The notes under the pieces: generated by a model | Databases searched by the model: none | What the model saw: the letters and a program-made list of their open reading frames with translations, nothing else | What the model was told of the DNA's origin: nothing | Assembly: GCF_001045445.1 (NCBI RefSeq) | Contig: NZ_LFNF01000005.1 | Coordinates: 248,001 to 312,000, forward strand | Direction of reading: 5' to 3' | DNA from: Chryseobacterium sp. BLS98 | Lineage (GTDB): Bacteria; Bacteroidota; Bacteroidia; Flavobacteriales; Weeksellaceae | Length of the DNA: 64,000 nt | Shown: positions 41,456 through 50,175 of the stretch, in pieces | Layout: each line of letters opens with the position of its first letter | Numbering within the stretch: the first letter of the stretch is position 1 | Made by a program: the position numbers and the translations under genes

Positions 41456-42553
41456 TTAAAAATCAAGGTTAGCGATCTCAAGCCCGATCTGAAGACCATA
41501 TTTTTTCTTCAGCAGGGCACTGTCGTTGAATGCCGGGGTAAAATCTTTCTGAACAAACAGATTAAAACCTGCATAGCTGATTCCGAATTTACCTCCAAAA
41601 ACAAAGTCGTTCACACCATGCATGATTCTTTCTCTTTCTACAATTCTCCTGGAGTTCTCGTTCGAATATTTAATATAGTTGGTACTTGCCAGTCTTAGTC
41701 CGCCATATACTCCCAGGATCAGGCTCAATTGCTGTTTCTTGTTATCCAGATATTTCACTCCTTTATATTCTGTATATTTTGGATTCAGAACAAATCTGAG
41801 ATCTAGAGGCATATAGAGATAATGAACATTCAGCTTAGTTTTTTTTAAGTTGCCCCGGTCAAAATCATCCACGAAAAGGCTGTTATTATCCTGCTTGAAG
41901 ACCTTTTCATATTTTGGAACATACCTGTCTGATCTTACCCCCAACCCTAAACGGTAGAAAACAGGACTTCTGAACCCTCCGATCTGATCTTCGTAACGCA
42001 AAGTAAACTGAGAAGAATTAATAATTGTGTTTCTGGTATCTGAATCACGGTTATAAAAATTGAAGGGTTCGTCTTTCGATGTAAGCCCGCTTCCCATAAT
42101 ACTTACGGAAAGATCAACAGTCCTCAGAAAGAATTTTGGATCATTTCTCTTCTTATTCTGTCCAAATTTCACGTTTACACCATCATGACCAATGCTGAAT
42201 TCGTTTTTAGAACGCACCGAATCCCGATCCATAAAAACAGAATTTTTAACGATTTCTTTGGTTGCCACTTCAAGTTCCTGCTGCTGCGCATCTACTTTCC
42301 CGTTAATGATCTGCTGGTATTTCTGCGCAGTTTCTTCCCGCTGCTTTAGTTTTTCCTCAATGCTGATTTTTTTTTCGCTGAAGTTTTTATCTATAGCATC
42401 CAGTTCTGTATTCATTTTTGATTTTTCGGATACTACAATACTGTCGATCTTTTGTGAGTAGCGTTTTATTTTCGGATTCAATTCCGGTGTTTCCTGTGCG
42501 AAACTGTATGTAAAAGCTACTATGGCAGTCATCAAGGCTAACTTTGTTCTCAT
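41456..42553 (-). CDS. Outer-membrane beta-barrel protein with N-terminal coiled coil
   Basis: A 365-residue exported protein. After the signal peptide (ending near TYSFAQ) comes a coiled coil (about residues 25-105: SEKSKMNTELDAIDKNF; ISIEEKLKQREETAQK), then a beta-rich domain with alternating aromatic strands (about 130-365) that ends in LQIGLEIANLDF with a C-terminal phenylalanine, as expected of outer-membrane barrels. It resembles porin-family proteins of Bacteroidota. It is the third gene behind an ECF sigma factor and an anti-sigma-like protein, so it may be their target or sensor. Confidence 0.68.
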   Translation of the reverse strand: MRTKLALMTAIVAFTYSFAQETPELNPKIKRYSQKIDSIVVSEKSKMNTELDAIDKNFSEKKISIEEKLKQREETAQKYQQIINGKVDAQQQELEVATKEIVKNSVFMDRDSVRSKNEFSIGHDGVNVKFGQNKKRNDPKFFLRTVDLSVSIMGSGLTSKDEPFNFYNRDSDTRNTIINSSQFTLRYEDQIGGFRSPVFYRLGLGVRSDRYVPKYEKVFKQDNNSLFVDDFDRGNLKKTKLNVHYLYMPLDLRFVLNPKYTEYKGVKYLDNKKQQLSLILGVYGGLRLASTNYIKYSNENSRRIVERERIMHGVNDFVFGGKFGISYAGFNLFVQKDFTPAFNDSALLKKKYGLQIGLEIANLDF

Positions 42554-42632
42554 ATTTTATTAATTTTTTAGACAATATTCTGGCTCTGACCTTGTTCAAG
42601 GACAGTACTTTTATTTTATGAAATTTTCAGAT

Positions 42633-43349
42633 TTATTTGGAGTCCAGGTAAACGGTCACCCCTAAAACAGTCACGTTACCTACAGTTGGAACTACTTTAT
42701 TAAAACGGATCACTCCGAATTTATGGTCGTCTTTATCTGCTTTTGCACGGTTTTTATCAAATTCTCTACCCTGAAGAAGCTCATTTGCATTGATATAACT
42801 GGATTTTGGCCTTTGAACTTCTGCAACTACAGGTGGATTGGGACTAGTGACATCCTCCGTTTTTACCTGGTCAATTATTTTATTTTCAGACTGATTAACT
42901 ACAATCTGCTGTTCTTTATGTTCTGAATTTTGGAGAGCAGTTACTTTTTTTTCTTTTTTCGGAGTTAAAACTTCTTCAGAATTTATTTGCTGATGATCTT
43001 CATTGACAATTTTCACAACTTCCTGAGCAGGTTCTTCATTTAAAATAACAGGCTGGTTTCCGGGATCAGATTTTACAGGGCTTGTTGTTTCTTCCAGAAC
43101 CTGCTTAACGATATAATCTGTCTTTTTATAATTAAATTCATTTCCGGATCTGTTATAATAGATAAGCGTACCTACAGAAATCAATACCAGCACGGCAGCA
43201 GCGTATTTCCACCACTGAAAAGACGTTTTGGATACCGTTTCCGGTGTTTTCTCCGGATTCTGGTCTATCCTGTCCCAAAGATCTGCAGAAGGCCTTATTT
43301 CAAGTCTTTCGTAATCAGATTTTAATTGTTTCAGTATTTCTTTTTTCAT
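42633..43349 (-). CDS. Anti-sigma factor-like membrane protein
   Basis: A 238-residue single-pass protein. The cytoplasmic N-terminus (1-45) is short and contains PSADLWDRIDQNPE, a pattern seen in Bacteroidota anti-sigma partners. A membrane helix follows (WWKYAAAVLVLISVGTLIYY, about 46-65), then a polar, Pro/Glu-rich periplasmic part (70-200) and a small beta C-terminus. Its start lies inside the sigma-factor gene: the two overlap by 35 bases, which points to coupled translation and a fixed ratio. The anti-sigma role is inferred from this context. Confidence 0.72.
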   Translation of the reverse strand: MKKEILKQLKSDYERLEIRPSADLWDRIDQNPEKTPETVSKTSFQWWKYAAAVLVLISVGTLIYYNRSGNEFNYKKTDYIVKQVLEETTSPVKSDPGNQPVILNEEPAQEVVKIVNEDHQQINSEEVLTPKKEKKVTALQNSEHKEQQIVVNQSENKIIDQVKTEDVTSPNPPVVAEVQRPKSSYINANELLQGREFDKNRAKADKDDHKFGVIRFNKVVPTVGNVTVLGVTVYLDSK

Positions 43350-43869
43350 TTTCTTTTGCTTTTAAAAATTCTGCAAGCCATTTCTTTGCTTTGCTAAGCT
43401 GGCTTTTGCTGGTACCTTCTGAAACATTCAGGATTTCTGCAATTTCCTGATGCTTTTTTTCTTCAAAGACATACAGGTTGAAGATCAGCCTGTACCCTGC
43501 CGGCATCTGCGAGAATATCTCTTCCAGATTGATGTGTTCAAGACTTTCATCCAGACCTCCATCAGAATAATCATCTGCCACTTCTATATCTGCATACAGG
43601 ATATTCCTGTTTTTCCTGACGAAGCTTATAGAATCATTTACAACTATTTTCCTCAGCCAGAACGGAAAGCTTTTCCAGTCCCTGCATTCATCCAGTTTGG
43701 TAAAACATTTCATAAATGCACTCACCAGAATATCTTCTGCATCATGGAGGTTGTTTGTATAAGAATTTGATATGGCAAGCATTTTCGCTGAAAACATTTC
43801 ATAGAGAGCCTTCTGGGCCATCCGATCCTGTTTTTTTGCCAGTAAAAAATTCTTTTCAAGGTTCTCCAT
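43315..43869 (-). CDS. ECF-type RNA polymerase sigma factor
   Basis: A 184-residue sigma-70 factor of the extracytoplasmic type. Region 2 is at about residues 18-85 (KALYEMFSAKMLAISNSYTNNLHDAEDILVSAFMK, including the DAEDIL promoter-melting part) and region 4 at about 120-170 (LPAGYRLIF-like MPAGYRLIFNLYVFEEKKHQEIAEIL, then EGTSKSQLSKAKKWL for -35 recognition). It overlaps the anti-sigma-like gene by 35 bases. Signals relayed by such pairs usually concern the envelope. Confidence 0.92.
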   Translation of the reverse strand: MENLEKNFLLAKKQDRMAQKALYEMFSAKMLAISNSYTNNLHDAEDILVSAFMKCFTKLDECRDWKSFPFWLRKIVVNDSISFVRKNRNILYADIEVADDYSDGGLDESLEHINLEEIFSQMPAGYRLIFNLYVFEEKKHQEIAEILNVSEGTSKSQLSKAKKWLAEFLKAKENEKRNTETIKI

Positions 43870-43927
43870 GTATCAGTTTCTATCCATAAGACGGAATTTA
43901 TTATAAAAGGTTGCCTGAAAATAAAAA

Positions 43928-43958
43928 AAATTGCACTTTTTTTCAAAAGTGCAATGTA
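43928..43958 (-). terminator. Terminator of the nucleoside permease gene
   Basis: A perfect 11-bp stem (ATTGCACTTTT, 43930-43940, with 43945-43955) followed by eight T on the minus strand. Confidence 0.9.
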
Positions 43959-43984
43959 ATATTTTAATAATCAATGTAATAAAA

Positions 43985-45367
43985 TTAATGATTTACGTTC
44001 GCTACATCTTTCGGATCATGTTTGTGTTTAAACAAAAATGCAAAAAGAATGGCAAGAACCAAAGCGTATGTCGCAAAAGCCAGCCAGATATTTGGCCAGT
44101 CTCTTAGCATTACTGCAGATGATAACGTACCGTCTGCATTTACAGCAGCATTGAATGTATTTTTAAGAATCTCTAAAAAACTCTGGTTATCGGGTGTTGT
44201 ATCCAGATAAGACGATAATTCTGCTGCATTTGTAAATTTGTGCGTAAAGAACTTATCAATAGCCCAACCTGCAATATTACTTCCGAAATAAGCCCCGAAA
44301 CCATTGGTCATCATCATGAATAATCCCTGTGCGGAAGAACGGATTTTTTTATCAGTAGTTGTTTCCACGAAAAGCGATCCCGAAATATTGAAGAAATCGA
44401 AAGCCATCCCATAAACAATACATGATAAAATGATCAATGAAACTCCATATCCGTCAGGAGTACCATATGCAAAGAACCCAAATCTCAATACCCATGCAAA
44501 CATTGAAATCAGCATTACTTTTTTAATTCCGTATCGCTTTAAAAAGAAAGGAATTGCCAGAATAAATAAGGTTTCAGAAACCTGGGAAATAGACATCACA
44601 ATCGTCGATCTCTGAACTACAAATGAATCTGCATATTTAGGGAAATGAGAAAACTCACTCAAGAAAACATCTCCATAAGCATTGGTCAACTGAAGGGCTG
44701 CTCCCAAAAGCATTGAAAACCCAAAGAACAACGCCATTTTATAGTTCCCGAATAGTTTGAATGCATTCAGTCCTAATTGTTCGACCAGAGGGGTATTTTT
44801 ATCTATTAATTTCTGTGGCGGGCATTTCGGTAAGGTTAATGCATATATTCCCAAAATAATAGCTGCCGCTCCTCCAATGTAAAACTGGCCTTCAGTAGCT
44901 TTATTTCCTGTAAGATTGGTCACCCACATTGCCACAATGAAACCTATTGTTCCCCAAACACGAATCGGGGGAAAATCTTTAACAACATCCAGATTACTGT
45001 TCTTTAAAACAGTATAAGAGATAGAGTTTGCAAGGGCAATTGTCGGCATATAAAAGCACATTGCCACAAGCATTACATAGTAAAAAGAATCAGGAGTTTC
45101 CGTATGAGGCAAAAAGAAAAGAACCAAACCATACAAAATTTGTAAAGTCGAAAAAATTCTTTCCGCATTTACCCAACGGTCGGCAATAATTCCTGTAATA
45201 GTCGGCATAAAAATGGAAGCAATCCCCATTGTTCCGAAAACGGCTCCAAACTGCGCTCCGTCCCAATGTTTTGTGCCGAACCAAAAATTAGCCATCGTAA
45301 TCAGCCAGGCTCCCCAAACAAAAAACTGGAGAAAGCTGAGGATGGTAAGTCGTAATTTTAAATTCAT
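43985..45367 (-). CDS. Nucleoside:H+ symporter (NupG family)
   Basis: A 460-residue inner-membrane transporter with 12 helices. The start MNLKLRLTILSFLQFFVWGAW and LITMANFWF match NupG/XapB nucleoside permeases of the MFS. TGIIADRWVNAERIF (about residues 59-73) is the first cytoplasmic-loop motif, and PPIRVWGTIGFIVAMW (about 133-148) is a further NupG landmark. It would import nucleosides; the exact range is unknown. The C-terminal HKHDPKDVANVNH is usual for Bacteroidota members. Monocistronic, with terminator. Confidence 0.9.
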   Translation of the reverse strand: MNLKLRLTILSFLQFFVWGAWLITMANFWFGTKHWDGAQFGAVFGTMGIASIFMPTITGIIADRWVNAERIFSTLQILYGLVLFFLPHTETPDSFYYVMLVAMCFYMPTIALANSISYTVLKNSNLDVVKDFPPIRVWGTIGFIVAMWVTNLTGNKATEGQFYIGGAAAIILGIYALTLPKCPPQKLIDKNTPLVEQLGLNAFKLFGNYKMALFFGFSMLLGAALQLTNAYGDVFLSEFSHFPKYADSFVVQRSTIVMSISQVSETLFILAIPFFLKRYGIKKVMLISMFAWVLRFGFFAYGTPDGYGVSLIILSCIVYGMAFDFFNISGSLFVETTTDKKIRSSAQGLFMMMTNGFGAYFGSNIAGWAIDKFFTHKFTNAAELSSYLDTTPDNQSFLEILKNTFNAAVNADGTLSSAVMLRDWPNIWLAFATYALVLAILFAFLFKHKHDPKDVANVNH

Positions 45368-45386
45368 AGTTTATATAAAGTATCTC

Positions 45387-45986
45387 TTAATCAATTCTTT
45401 TCTTCCTTCTTTTAATTTCTTCCTGAATTTCCAAAGCAGTATCAAAATCTTCTTCTTTTACGGCTTCTTCAAGCAATTTTTGAAGTTCCTCCATAGATAC
45501 GGCTTTTAAATTATCTTCAGACTGTACAGTTTCAGAGAACGGTTGTTCTTCTTTTGAAACGTCTTCCAGCTCAAGAAGAATTCCCGCTTCATTAAGTACC
45601 TGCTGGGTGGTAAAGATAGGCGCATCAAATCTAACTGCCATCGCTACCGCATCAGAAGTCCTTGCATCCAGGATCAGTTCTTCGTTATTAGCTTTATTTT
45701 TGAAATTAATATTGGAGAAAAATACGCCGTCTACGATCTGGTAAATAATTACTGAAACCAATTCATAATGGGCAGAAACTATAAATTTTGTAAATAAATC
45801 GTGAGTAAGGGGACGGGGTGGATGGATGTCTTTTTCCAGTCCCAGCGAAATAGACTGGGCCTCGAAATTTCCTATAACAACAGGTAATTTTATATGTGTT
45901 TCTTCATGTTCCAGTAACAAAGCGTAAGCCCCCGATTGGGTCTGGCTGTACGATATTCCGCGAATAATTAGCTGTTTATAATCCAT
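45387..45986 (-). CDS. Bifunctional nuclease-family protein (DUF151) with UVR motif
   Basis: A 199-residue cytoplasmic protein. Residues 1-140 match the DUF151/BFN domain (LPVVIGNFEAQSISLGLEK; RPLTHDLFTKFI; LDARTSDAVAMAVRFDAPIF). The C-terminal 40 residues hold a UvrB/UvrC interaction motif (MEELQKLLEEAVKEEDFDTALEIQEEI spanning about 165-191), a combination usual in Bacteroidota and other phyla. Nuclease activity is known for plant members; the bacterial role is unclear. TATATTTG at 45999-45992 on the minus strand is a probable -7 element. Confidence 0.92.
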   Translation of the reverse strand: MDYKQLIIRGISYSQTQSGAYALLLEHEETHIKLPVVIGNFEAQSISLGLEKDIHPPRPLTHDLFTKFIVSAHYELVSVIIYQIVDGVFFSNINFKNKANNEELILDARTSDAVAMAVRFDAPIFTTQQVLNEAGILLELEDVSKEEQPFSETVQSEDNLKAVSMEELQKLLEEAVKEEDFDTALEIQEEIKRRKKRID

Positions 45987-46073
45987 AGCTACAAATATAG
46001 ATTAATTTTTTATTGTGATTTCAGTTTTTACGCAAAAATAAAAGCCCGGAAAAGCCCGAACTTTTATTTATTG

Positions 46074-46150
46074 GTGAATTGTGAATCGTGAATTACTTCG
46101 TGTCAATTACAATTGATCATTGAGTTGCTAAGCGAAATTCACTATTGACT
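46074..46150. repeat. GTGAATTGTGAATC...CAATTGATC repeat
   Basis: Repeated GTGAAT/GTGAATT, followed by CTTCG and CAATTACAATTGA, ending in TTCACTATTGAC. Related copies, in tandem, lie at 56290-56472. It sits behind etfA. A weak hairpin at about 46038-46064 next to it may end the etfBA message. Confidence 0.6.
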
Positions 46151-46153
46151 TTT

Positions 46154-47101
46154 TTATCCTTTAATTGCTTTGATCTTCTCCGTTAATGCAGGAATGATCT
46201 GGAATGCATCTCCCACTACTCCATAATCGGCAGACTTGAAGAACGGTGCTTCAGCATCGTTATTGATCACTACAATAGTTTTAGAAGAGTTTACCCCGGC
46301 CAGGTGCTGAATAGCTCCTGAAATACCTACTGCAATATAAAGATTAGGTGAAATGGCTTTACCTGTCTGTCCTACGTGCTCCGTATGAGGTCTCCATCCG
46401 ATATCAGAAACCGGTTTGGAACATGCTGTAGCAGCACCAAGAACATTAGCCAGATCTTCAATCATTCCCCAGTTTTCAGGACCTTTCATCCCTCTTCCTG
46501 CAGAAACAACAATTTCAGCTTCTTTAAGGTCTAATTTACCTGAACTCTGCTCGTGAGAAATCACTTTAGTATCTTCATTCGCTACTGATAAGTTTTTAAC
46601 TTCTTCAGAGCCTGATACTGCACTTTCCTTTACCCCGAAAGCATTTTGTGAAACTGTGATGATCACCCCATTTCCTTCGGCCTTTGCATGCATAAACCCT
46701 TTTCCGGAAAATGCTCTTCTTTTCACCTGGAGCGGAGAAAGGCTTTCAGGAGCTTCCAAAACGTTGGTAATTAGAGAATAGTTCTTCATTACCGCAAGCA
46801 TAGGAGCTACAGAAGAGGCGTCTGTAGTGTGAGGGAAAACAATAGTATTTCCGTCTGCCACTTCACTTACAGCCTGTGCATAGGCTTTTGCCGAGAAGTT
46901 TTTAAGACCATCATCTTTGATATTGATAACGTTTGATGCTCCATATTTGTACAATACATCTGAAGAATCCGTTGGGTTTACAGAGATTGCCGTAACGGTA
47001 TCTCCTGCCTGATCTGCAATTGCCTTAGCATAAGAAACTGCTTCCAAAGCTGCTTTTTTGTAAACTCCGTTTATATTTTCTGCGTATACGAATACTGCCA
47101 T
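46154..47101 (-). CDS. etfA: Electron transfer flavoprotein, alpha subunit
   Basis: The alpha subunit carries FAD and, with the beta subunit, accepts electrons from acyl-CoA dehydrogenases. The 315-residue length is normal. The C-terminal FAD domain has GRGMKGPENWGMIEDLAN, GATACSKPVSDIGWRPH, QTGKAISPNLYIAVGISGAIQH and INNDAEAPFF, all standard landmarks (about residues 195-290). It lies 44 bases behind etfB and is cotranscribed with it. Confidence 0.96.
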   Translation of the reverse strand: MAVFVYAENINGVYKKAALEAVSYAKAIADQAGDTVTAISVNPTDSSDVLYKYGASNVINIKDDGLKNFSAKAYAQAVSEVADGNTIVFPHTTDASSVAPMLAVMKNYSLITNVLEAPESLSPLQVKRRAFSGKGFMHAKAEGNGVIITVSQNAFGVKESAVSGSEEVKNLSVANEDTKVISHEQSSGKLDLKEAEIVVSAGRGMKGPENWGMIEDLANVLGAATACSKPVSDIGWRPHTEHVGQTGKAISPNLYIAVGISGAIQHLAGVNSSKTIVVINNDAEAPFFKSADYGVVGDAFQIIPALTEKIKAIKG

Positions 47102-47145
47102 TTTTTTAAATTTAAAGATTAAAAAATTTAAGAATTAAAAGATTG

Positions 47146-47892
47146 TTAGATTACTTTAGCTTCTTCGTGAAGTAATCTTACCAATTCGTCCAGGTTGTCA
47201 GGAGAAACCATTTTCACAGCAGCTCTTGGCGGCACGCTGTCATAAGATACTCCCTGAACTTTCACTTCAGAAGAAGCAGGCTCTACAACCTGTAAAGGCT
47301 TCGTTCTTGCAGACATAATTCCTCTCATATTCGGGATGATAAGATCTTTTTCGTCTACCAAACCTTTTTGTCCTGCGATTACGGCAGGTAATTTTACTGA
47401 TATAGTTTCTTTTCCGCCTTCAATTTCTCTTACTGCAGTAGCTTCACTTCCGTTTACGTCTAAACCTACAGATGCATTCACGAAAGGCTGGTTCAATAGT
47501 TGAGCCACCATTCCCGGTACAGATCCTCCATTGTAATCGATGGATTCTTTCCCGCAAAGAATAAGATCATATCCGCCATTCTGAGCTACAGCAGCAATTT
47601 CTTTTGCCGTAGAATAGCTGTCCTTAGGATCCAGATTTACTCTCACCGCATCGTTGGCACCTATAGCCAATGCTTTTCTTATGACAGGTTCTGTAGCAGC
47701 ATCTCCTACATTGATCACTGTTACAGTTGCACCCTGAGTTTCCTGAAGTTTAACCGCTTTTGTCAATGCAAATTCATCTAATGGATTAATAACCCACTGG
47801 ATTCCATTTTTGTCGAAAGCAGATTTATCTGCCGTAAAGTTAATTTTGGAAGTAGTATCCGGAACACTACTGATACAAACTAATATTTTCAT
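47146..47892 (-). CDS. etfB: Electron transfer flavoprotein, beta subunit
   Basis: The 248-residue beta subunit holds AMP and completes the ETF heterodimer. Visible landmarks are KILVCISSVPDT at the start, NPLDEFALTKAVKL (about residues 36-49), LILCGKESIDYNGGSVPGMVAQLL (about 110-133) and the leucine-loop region PNMRGIMSARTKPL. It is the first gene of the etfBA pair. Confidence 0.96.
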   Translation of the reverse strand: MKILVCISSVPDTTSKINFTADKSAFDKNGIQWVINPLDEFALTKAVKLQETQGATVTVINVGDAATEPVIRKALAIGANDAVRVNLDPKDSYSTAKEIAAVAQNGGYDLILCGKESIDYNGGSVPGMVAQLLNQPFVNASVGLDVNGSEATAVREIEGGKETISVKLPAVIAGQKGLVDEKDLIIPNMRGIMSARTKPLQVVEPASSEVKVQGVSYDSVPPRAAVKMVSPDNLDELVRLLHEEAKVI

Positions 47893-48044
47893 GTGTACTA
47901 TTTTATTTTTTCCCTTTTGTGCATAAAAACATAGCGTTCTATGCTGAGATTTTGTTATATTTTACAGTTGCTAATATAATTAAAAAATATATTATGCATG
48001 CATAATACTTATTTTTTTACTATTCAATACATTAAATGCATTCA

Positions 48045-48749
48045 TCAGGCTGGTTTGGTTGCCCTAAACTCTATCTTGCTGGGCAGAACACGGGGATTCA
48101 TTTTTAAAATATCGAGCACCAGATTTCCCATATCTTCAGGTTGAATCTTCCAGCTGTCTTTTTCTGAAGGGATGTTTCCGTTAAAATTTGTAGCTACTGA
48201 TCCCGGCATAATGACGGTAGATTTGATATTGTATTTTCTGAGATCAATCATTGCAGCCTGGGTAAATCCTACTACCCCGAATTTAGAAGCATTATAGCCT
48301 GTTCCGTTTTCAAAGAAATTGGCACCGGCAAGACTTGAAACCGTGATATAATAACCTTCTGTCTTTTTCAGTTCTTCTACAGAGGCTTTTAATGTATAAA
48401 AAACACCTGTGAGGTTGGTTTCTATCATATCATTCCACTCTTGGGCAGAAAGCTCATCCACGGGTTTAAATATTCCCAGGCCCGCATTGGCAATCACAAA
48501 ATCCAGCCTTCCGAATTTTGCGACGGTATATTTTACAGCTTCTTTTTCACTTTCAAGATTTCTCACATCTGAAACAATTCCCAGAACATTCTCCGAACAT
48601 CTTTTAAGGTCTTCTTCTGCTTTCTCCACATCATCTCTTTTGCGTCCTGAAAATGCTACCGAAATACCATTCTCCAATAATATCCTGGCTATTCCGAAAC
48701 CTATTCCTTTGGTTCCTCCTGTTATATAAGCTACTTTATTTTCCGGCAT
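48045..48749 (-). CDS. Short-chain dehydrogenase/reductase
   Basis: A 234-residue NAD(P)-dependent Rossmann enzyme. The cofactor motif TGGTKGIGFGIA lies near residues 10-21, NAG in VIANAGLG near 85, the catalytic Ser in VSSLAG near 138 and the Tyr-Lys pair in GYNASK near 150-155. GRKRDD after the second strand suggests NADP preference. The substrate is unknown. The ATG at 48749 is chosen; the longer start adds 14 unrelated residues. A palindrome CGCTTCAATTGAAGCG (48784-48799) lies in the upstream region and may be an operator. Confidence 0.9.
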   Translation of the reverse strand: MPENKVAYITGGTKGIGFGIARILLENGISVAFSGRKRDDVEKAEEDLKRCSENVLGIVSDVRNLESEKEAVKYTVAKFGRLDFVIANAGLGIFKPVDELSAQEWNDMIETNLTGVFYTLKASVEELKKTEGYYITVSSLAGANFFENGTGYNASKFGVVGFTQAAMIDLRKYNIKSTVIMPGSVATNFNGNIPSEKDSWKIQPEDMGNLVLDILKMNPRVLPSKIEFRATKPA

Positions 48750-48783
48750 ACTCTTAAATTTTAATTCCCTAAAATAACAAAAA

Positions 48784-48799
48784 CGCTTCAATTGAAGCG
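48784..48799. promoter_or_regulatory. Perfect 16-bp palindrome upstream of the SDR gene
   Basis: CGCTTCAATTGAAGCG is its own reverse complement. It has no loop suited to a terminator and lies 35 bases ahead of the SDR start codon, as an operator could. Alternatively it is the remains of a terminator; similar GCGCT hairpins occur at 48946 and 51181. Confidence 0.4.
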
Positions 48800-48943
48800 C
48801 TTTATATATACTAAGATTTATCAGTAGTTTATTTTTTAATGAATTTAGTCAGATCAATTACCGATTTGTACAGATTATTATACTTTTTTAGTAAAACACG
48901 TTTAAAACAATTTCATAATTTTCTCTGACCCTTAAAATAAAAA

Positions 48944-48972
48944 AAAACGCTCCGATTTGTTTGGAGCGTTAT
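48944..48972 (-). terminator. Terminator of the first T9SS cargo gene
   Basis: AACGCTCC (48946-48953) pairs with GGAGCGTT (48963-48970), preceded by a run of A (T on the minus strand). Confidence 0.85.
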
Positions 48973-48992
48973 ATCATTAAGAGTTATTTATC

Positions 48993-49898
48993 TTATTTTT
49001 TTACAATTCTTTCGGTTACTTTTCCGTTAGATGTTTCAATATTCAGAATATATACTCCGGCAGGTAATTTTCTTAAATCCACTTTGTTGTCTGAAACTGG
49101 TGTATCCAGCTTTTTGCCACCAAAATCATAAACTGCAATTGAATTTATTTTGTCTTTTGATTCTACTACCACAAAATCGGAAGTCGGGTTAGGATACATT
49201 TTGTAGTCTACTTTTTTCGTTGCTTCAGAAGTGCCCAGTACACCACTCACGACCTGAATTCCATCGAAATAAGCTGAACTGTTATAATTATCATTGGTAA
49301 TCGCTATATTCCCAACCATAGTACCTCCTGCCACTACTCCGGTATAGATCAATGTTCCGTTTTGATAATATTTTGCCTCGTTATTTGTAAAATCCAATTG
49401 TATTTTATACGTATTCCATGCATTTCTGGTAAAGTTTATCCCTGTATCAATGTAAGCAAGCTGAAGAGTCAACGGATCCATATCAATCACTTGAATATTG
49501 TTCTGGAAATCAAATCTCATCCTAGCATTGATTGTACTTTGAGCAGGTGATTGCGGAGAAAAGAAGAAATCACATTCATCTCCTGCCGTAGCGGACGTTG
49601 TGAAATAGGCATTAAAATACACAGTTACAATAGGTCCGTTTACAGTTACTGTAGGGCTAATAGCACCTGCTGAGGCATGATTGGTTCCATTATTACCAGT
49701 AATTTTCAATGACTGTGTTCCAGGCTTAGCCTGCTCTGTTGTAACCACTGCAATATGTGTTGCTGCAGTACCGCCCCAACCGCCCTGACCGGCAATATTT
49801 CCTGTATTAAATCCTTGAGATGTCTCAAAACTGTAATTCATTTGAGCATTACCCAGCAGAAAACCAAATAATGCAGCAGATAGTAAAATTTTCTTCAT
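48993..49898 (-). CDS. T9SS-exported protein with concanavalin-like domain (copy 1)
   Basis: A 301-residue surface or secreted protein. Signal peptide (ending near FLLGNAQ), then a beta-rich domain from MNYSFETSQGFNTGNIAGQGGW to about residue 215, which resembles LamG/concanavalin-type folds (YYQNGTLIYTG; SAYFDGIQVV). The C-terminal 75 residues are a T9SS type A sorting domain (YPNPTSDFVVVES; GKVTERIVKK). The protein at 50176 has the same architecture and shares the SFE-x-GF-x-TG-x-I-x-GQG-x-W opening, so the two are paralogues. Confidence 0.85.
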   Translation of the reverse strand: MKKILLSAALFGFLLGNAQMNYSFETSQGFNTGNIAGQGGWGGTAATHIAVVTTEQAKPGTQSLKITGNNGTNHASAGAISPTVTVNGPIVTVYFNAYFTTSATAGDECDFFFSPQSPAQSTINARMRFDFQNNIQVIDMDPLTLQLAYIDTGINFTRNAWNTYKIQLDFTNNEAKYYQNGTLIYTGVVAGGTMVGNIAITNDNYNSSAYFDGIQVVSGVLGTSEATKKVDYKMYPNPTSDFVVVESKDKINSIAVYDFGGKKLDTPVSDNKVDLRKLPAGVYILNIETSNGKVTERIVKK

Positions 49899-50175
49899 GA
49901 TATTATTTTTTCATTATTAATTAGTCTAGTAAATATAGAACTTTTATTCTAATTTAAAAAAATATTCCTGTAATTCAATAACATAAGTTAAGATTTTGAC
50001 CAAAAATATTAAAATATACCATTTACACCATTTTTGTTAAAAATACAAAATATAAATGATTTTTCTAAAAAACAAACTTATATAAAATATTTTAACTATA
50101 AATATTGCAAAACACAAAAACATCTATCGGAATAAGCAAAAATTATTCTAAATACAAGAAAATGAACCCTCTACA

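Noticed and set aside
46036..46066. A strong terminator behind etfA
   Set aside because: The stem has a two-by-two internal mismatch; only a weak hairpin can be drawn, so it is mentioned but not called.
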